From: Cryptomeria japonica
Lineage: Eukaryota > Streptophyta > Pinopsida > Cupressales > Cupressaceae
Reading direction: 5' to 3'
Assembly (NCBI RefSeq): GCF_030272615.1
Contig: NC_081411.1
Coordinates: 215,960,154 to 216,024,153 of the forward strand
DNA length: 64,000 bases
Under the pieces are notes generated by a model. That model had not been told where the DNA came from. It did no database searches and saw nothing but the letters and a program-made list of their open reading frames with translations. Made by a program: the position numbers and the translations under genes. Below, in pieces: positions 60,560 to 64,000 of the stretch. How positions within the stretch are numbered: the first letter of the stretch is position 1; each line of letters begins with the position of its first letter.

Positions 60560-63476
60560 TCAGTGAGCCTTCAGGATCAACTCTAACCCGATTGTGTCAA
60601 GTATTGCCTCATGGTCAGATTCACAAACTTTCCATAAAATCTTGTTATGAGGTCTACCATGATACTTAATCAAATGAATATTTATTGCAACAACAAGGTT
60701 AGAGAAATGAAGAATATGTCTGTGTGTTTCAAAGTCCTCAAACAACCAAACATCAGAATTCTTGATAGGGTATCTCCGAAGCCATGTTCCTGTCACGACA
60801 ACAGACCCTATTGGGTACTCAATACCCTCTCCGTCAATGATTGTGGTTGTCAATTTTCTTTTTGGCTCAACACAACGACACAAATAGTAATCTGTTCCTT
60901 CTTCATTGTTCTCTTCTGCAGCAACTGCATACACATGACCTGCATTTTATAAAGTGTTAATTAATACAAAAAATAAAGTATGATGTACAACAAAATGAAC
61001 CAAAAAGAATACTTGCAAAAAAATTAACTCAAAAAATTACCTGAATCCACTAGGTCAGATACATGGTCAAAATCCATTGATGTCTCCATCTGGCTCAGTT
61101 GTAGTGCTTTGGGAATTTGATATGAATCAATGGGAACCAACAGTCTACAAGACCATTTGTCAACCCACTCTTGTGATTCACATTCTTCCCACAAACAATA
61201 CATGCATGAATAGCAAAAACATACCATCTGTCTCGTATAAATTACTAGTGAACTTGAATTTGAACTCATAAATGAGTGCATGTCACTTGATCCTGCAACT
61301 GCACAACAATTTAGATAGTTTTCAATGTTAGATTCAGTGATCAACCAAAAATATCTACGAACCATTGACGTACCTAGATTACCTGGACCCATCGTAGACT
61401 TACACCATCGCACAATTGTTTCTGCATCTATCAACTCAGCACCACCTTCGTACTTCAATTTTTCCCTAGCTAGGGCTCTTTTCACACATGCTCCGGCACC
61501 ATCATTCTCTCCCTTACCATGTCCAACCTCAGTGAAATTCCAAAAATGTTGTACACCGCTTGTCATATGCATCCTTGTCAATCAATAAAACATCCTTGCA
61601 TTCTTGAATTGTGGGGTGCAATTATCTGACCATATTAAGTGTTGGTTGTATCGTATGTTCCTTTCCCTTAAACTATCATAGAAAAATTTAAAGCATCCTT
61701 GTACAAACTCCGATGAATGAGTACGATCATCACCTATGTAGAAGTGATACTCTCTTACAACCTTTCTATCCTCCAGTGTGCTATCATCTGCATGCATGAA
61801 TGCTATGTGTACAAAAATAGAAACTTGTGTAGAGTGATAATACATGGATTGCACTTCATTTTGAGGTTGTAGTGTATAATTTTCAGTGAAATCAATGATA
61901 GAGACAATGGTGCCAAGAGGAAATGTGTCCTTACATAACTTGAATTGCTCATCTAACCATCGAGCTCTATGTGTATGCATTATGTACTCATAAACTAGTT
62001 TCTTTGAAACATTTTCATAAATTGAGCTACACATATATCATTTTTCACTAGCTCACATCTCTTCAAATCTTTTCCATCTTTAACTCCATATGTGACTATC
62101 TTGTGTTTTCCGAAAGAAACTAGTTTCTTACCAATTTCATGTGTGCTCTCCAAATGTACGCATCTTGGTAAATGTTGCAAACCACCACATATAGCACAAA
62201 AACCTTCCAAACAAGGCATCTTATAATAAATGCAATCATCATGTCTATTACATAGCACACTTGAAATAAATTCTCTTACCAAATTAGGAGGTGCTTGTAT
62301 ATTACATTCCTGCAAAACATCGTTAGTGTGCAAAGTAGAACAAATATTACAAAAAATATCATAATGCATGGAAAATTCAATATGCATCCTACAACAACAT
62401 GTGGTGCGTACATGATTAATCTTAATATAAAAAGGTTTTGCCATTTCAAAAAATCTTTGAGAAATTCTTATTTCAGAATTTTTTTGAAGGAATCTTTCAT
62501 AAAATTTAGTTTGAGTCATATCCAAATAGTGTTTGGCATGTGGCTCACGATTTGTAGACCCAATTTGCCTTCTAACAACATCTCTTTGGTCGGGTGAAAC
62601 TCTTGTGTTGTCATGCCAAAAAATTTCAATTAATGTTCTTAGTGTATCAACAACAACCTTGTCTTTGTGTGGTAGTCTACCCGAGAATGCCAAAAGAGAA
62701 TTATTGTTAGGCTCCTCTATTTTTTCCCACCTCTTTAATGCTTTACTTAATGTTGTTCTACTAACGTTTAATGACTTACTTGTTTTGCTTATCAAACGAT
62801 CTTTTTTTATTTTCTTGCTCATTATGGTTGATGTAATGACACGTTGAGTAGCATTAGAATCTTTAGTACGTGATTTTGAACCAATAGCTTGATATGCATC
62901 AAATAGATTTCTCACAATAGTTCTTTCACTATTACTTTCAAATGATCTTAGGCCTAGAATTTTCATTGTCTCTCTAAAATTCAAAATTTTAATCATTTGA
63001 AGAATTAATTGACATCTTCTTGTTTGATTTAAGTTTTCAAAATAGTTTTGCCATATTCTTTTAACCATTCTCCTACAAGTTCGTTCATTCGTTTTATTGG
63101 GCATTGGCTTCAATATATTCTCATCAATGTCAATTAGATACTTTGGTTTCCTACGAATGATTCTAGGAGGTGTTAACATCGGTGCATTATGTACATTCAA
63201 TTCATCAAGTAGAGAAGGTGTAATATGTTTATCATTTAATTGATTATTCAATGTGGTATCTTCTTCAATTGCATTAGGTTTATACGGTAAATCAAATGTC
63301 TCTTCTTCAATTACATTAGGTGAATTATATTCATTTGGTAAATCTAATTGAGATGTTGAGGATGACATACCTTCTTCTCCCATTGTTCTTATGTCACACA
63401 ATTTCTTCATACGCTGCCTTTGTCTTTCCTTTTGAGCCTCTCTTTGTTCCATCATTCCTCGCTTGTTCTTTCCCAT
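60560..63476 (-). pseudogene. DDE-type transposase-like gene, two lesions
   Basis: Minus strand, start MGKNKRGMMEQ at 63476 with a very basic N-terminus. It has a helix-turn-helix-like segment (SLNVSRTTLSKALKRWEK, about residues 235-252), SPDQRDVVRRQIG, then a Cys/His cluster (CCCRMH, CNICS, CNRHDDC, CAICGG). After a one-base frameshift near 62000 it continues with three motifs suggestive of an RNase H-fold catalytic core: VSIIDFTENYTLQP (about 61891), HLIWSDNCTPQFKN (about 61625) and TEVGHGKGENDGAGACVKRA (about 61500). One TGA lies at 61582-61584. A 101-bp intron (60940-61040, GTAATT...GCAG) leads to a last exon (60560-60939) with GSVVVTGTWLRRYPI. The D...SDxC..QxK...GHGK..DG.GA..K pattern recalls putative transposases of invertebrates; I cannot name a superfamily. 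Confidence 0.6.
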
Positions 63477-63730
63477 GGTTGATATCGGTTGTCCTAAATA
63501 GAATCATATTACATATATATGTAAACAAAAGTTCATATACAAACAAATAACCATAAATATGCATCTTATCACTATTTTTTGGAATCAAACTATTACACAA
63601 TCACAATACTATTGACAAAAACTAATAAGAACAACAATTCAATCATTTGAAATCATGCAAAAACAAAAAATTCACTTACTTCTATGTATAAAACAATGAT
63701 AGAAGTGCAGACACAGTTCCAGTGGGGCCT

Positions 63731-63765
63731 TCAACGACCTCAAAAACTTCTTTTGAGGTCGTTGA
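63731..63765. promoter_or_regulatory. Perfect 15-bp inverted repeat upstream of the transposase gene
   Basis: TCAACGACCTCAAAA, 5-base loop ACTTC, TTTTGAGGTCGTTGA. It lies about 255 bp upstream of the transposase start, between the gene and the right subterminal repeats. It may be a leader hairpin or a binding palindrome. Confidence 0.6.
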
Positions 63766-63797
63766 GGCTCTTGGGCAACTAAAACTATGCCTATGTA

Positions 63798-64000
63798 TTG
63801 TGTACGCGCTACATTAATAACCGCATACGCGTTGTTAGTCCATAAAATGTTGGCAAGCCCAACGGTATTCTTTTTTCCCATTTTGGACTAATAAGTAGCA
63901 CGTACGCGCTCCTAAGCCTAAAAAATGTTATCGCAGGGTAGTGAATAATGGGCTCAGTACCCCGTATGCGCTTTCAAGTAATAAGTACCGTGTATGCACT
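63798..64000 (-). repeat. Right subterminal repeats of the DNA transposon
   Basis: GTGTACGCGCT at about 63800, CCGCATACGCG at 63821, GTAGCACGTACGCGCT at 63895, CCCGTATGCGC at about 63960 and ACCGTGTATGCACT at 63987-64000. These are the same words as at 55215-55450, in mirrored order at the outer edge. The window ends inside this region. Confidence 0.7.

Larger units (their letters stand above)
55211..64000. mobile_element. Large two-gene DNA transposon with subterminal repeats, right end beyond window
   Basis: Both sides of this block carry the same short words: GCATACGC, CGTACGCGCT and GTAGCACGTACGCGCT (16 of 16 at 55288-55303 and 63895-63910). The outermost left word AGCGCATACACGGT (55215-55228) matches 13 of 14 to the reverse complement of the last 14 bases of the window. 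Inside are a ten-exon gene (+), tandem repeats and a convergent transposase-like gene (-). Mirror-image subterminal repeats around two genes are the architecture of CACTA-type and similar cut-and-paste elements. The exact termini and target duplication were not found; the right terminus lies past 64000. It probably sits in an intron of the subtilase gene. Confidence 0.6.

Overview
This window is nuclear plant DNA, most likely from a conifer or another gymnosperm. The evidence is AT-rich DNA packed with nested, decayed LTR retrotransposons, LINE ORF1 fragments, long tandem repeats, and fragments of intron-containing plant genes (clathrin heavy chain, subtilisin-like protease). The gymnosperm assignment rests on the style of the repeats and on my memory of similar families; I could not search a database. 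No rRNA, tRNA or CRISPR array was seen.

Layout, left to right. 1-11855 (+): exons of a degraded multi-exon gene. It begins in a SET-domain-like exon cut by the window edge and continues through Lys/Glu-rich exons that look like a plant DNA-transposon accessory protein. One intron holds a 5'-truncated minus-strand LINE (1888-2766, 18-bp target duplication). Another holds a complete Ty1-copia element, Copia A (4302-11622, TSD AAGAG). 12446-13256 (+) and 38975-40741 (+): two parts of one clathrin heavy chain pseudogene, in order and on the same strand. About 26 kb of mobile DNA separates them. That 26 kb contains: two related minus-strand ORF blocks of unknown function (14577-23920 and 24758-29363), the first split by Copia B (15336-22650); a Ty3-gypsy chromovirus (29518-37372, TSD CATAG); and a tract rich in CCGAT/ATCGG with a 219-bp tandem repeat.

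40941-50010: a 2.56-kb tandem duplication carrying palindrome-rich DNA plus a LINE-type ORF1 without a reverse transcriptase, and a third partial copy. The third copy is split by a small non-autonomous minus-strand LTR element (46880-49702) with a GC-rich core. 50932-54418 (-): the 3' part of a subtilisin-like protease gene, probably a pseudogene.

55211-64000 (runs off the window): the most interesting block, apparently one large DNA transposon. Its left end has four exact-period 29-bp repeats built on a palindromic core (CGTACGCG type), and the same motifs recur at the right end. Between them lie a ten-exon gene of unknown function (+, 55572-58191), satellite-like 358-bp and 75-bp repeats, and a convergent intron-containing gene (-, 60560-63476) whose product looks like a DDE-type transposase of a family I cannot name.

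How the parts relate: almost everything here is mobile DNA or host-gene debris broken by mobile DNA. In many places, comparison of related copies shows the premature stops arose from CAG or CAA (Gln), CGA (Arg) or TGG (Trp). This is the pattern expected from deamination of methylated cytosines in silenced plant transposons. No gene in the window appears intact; the unknown ten-exon gene and the transposase gene come closest.
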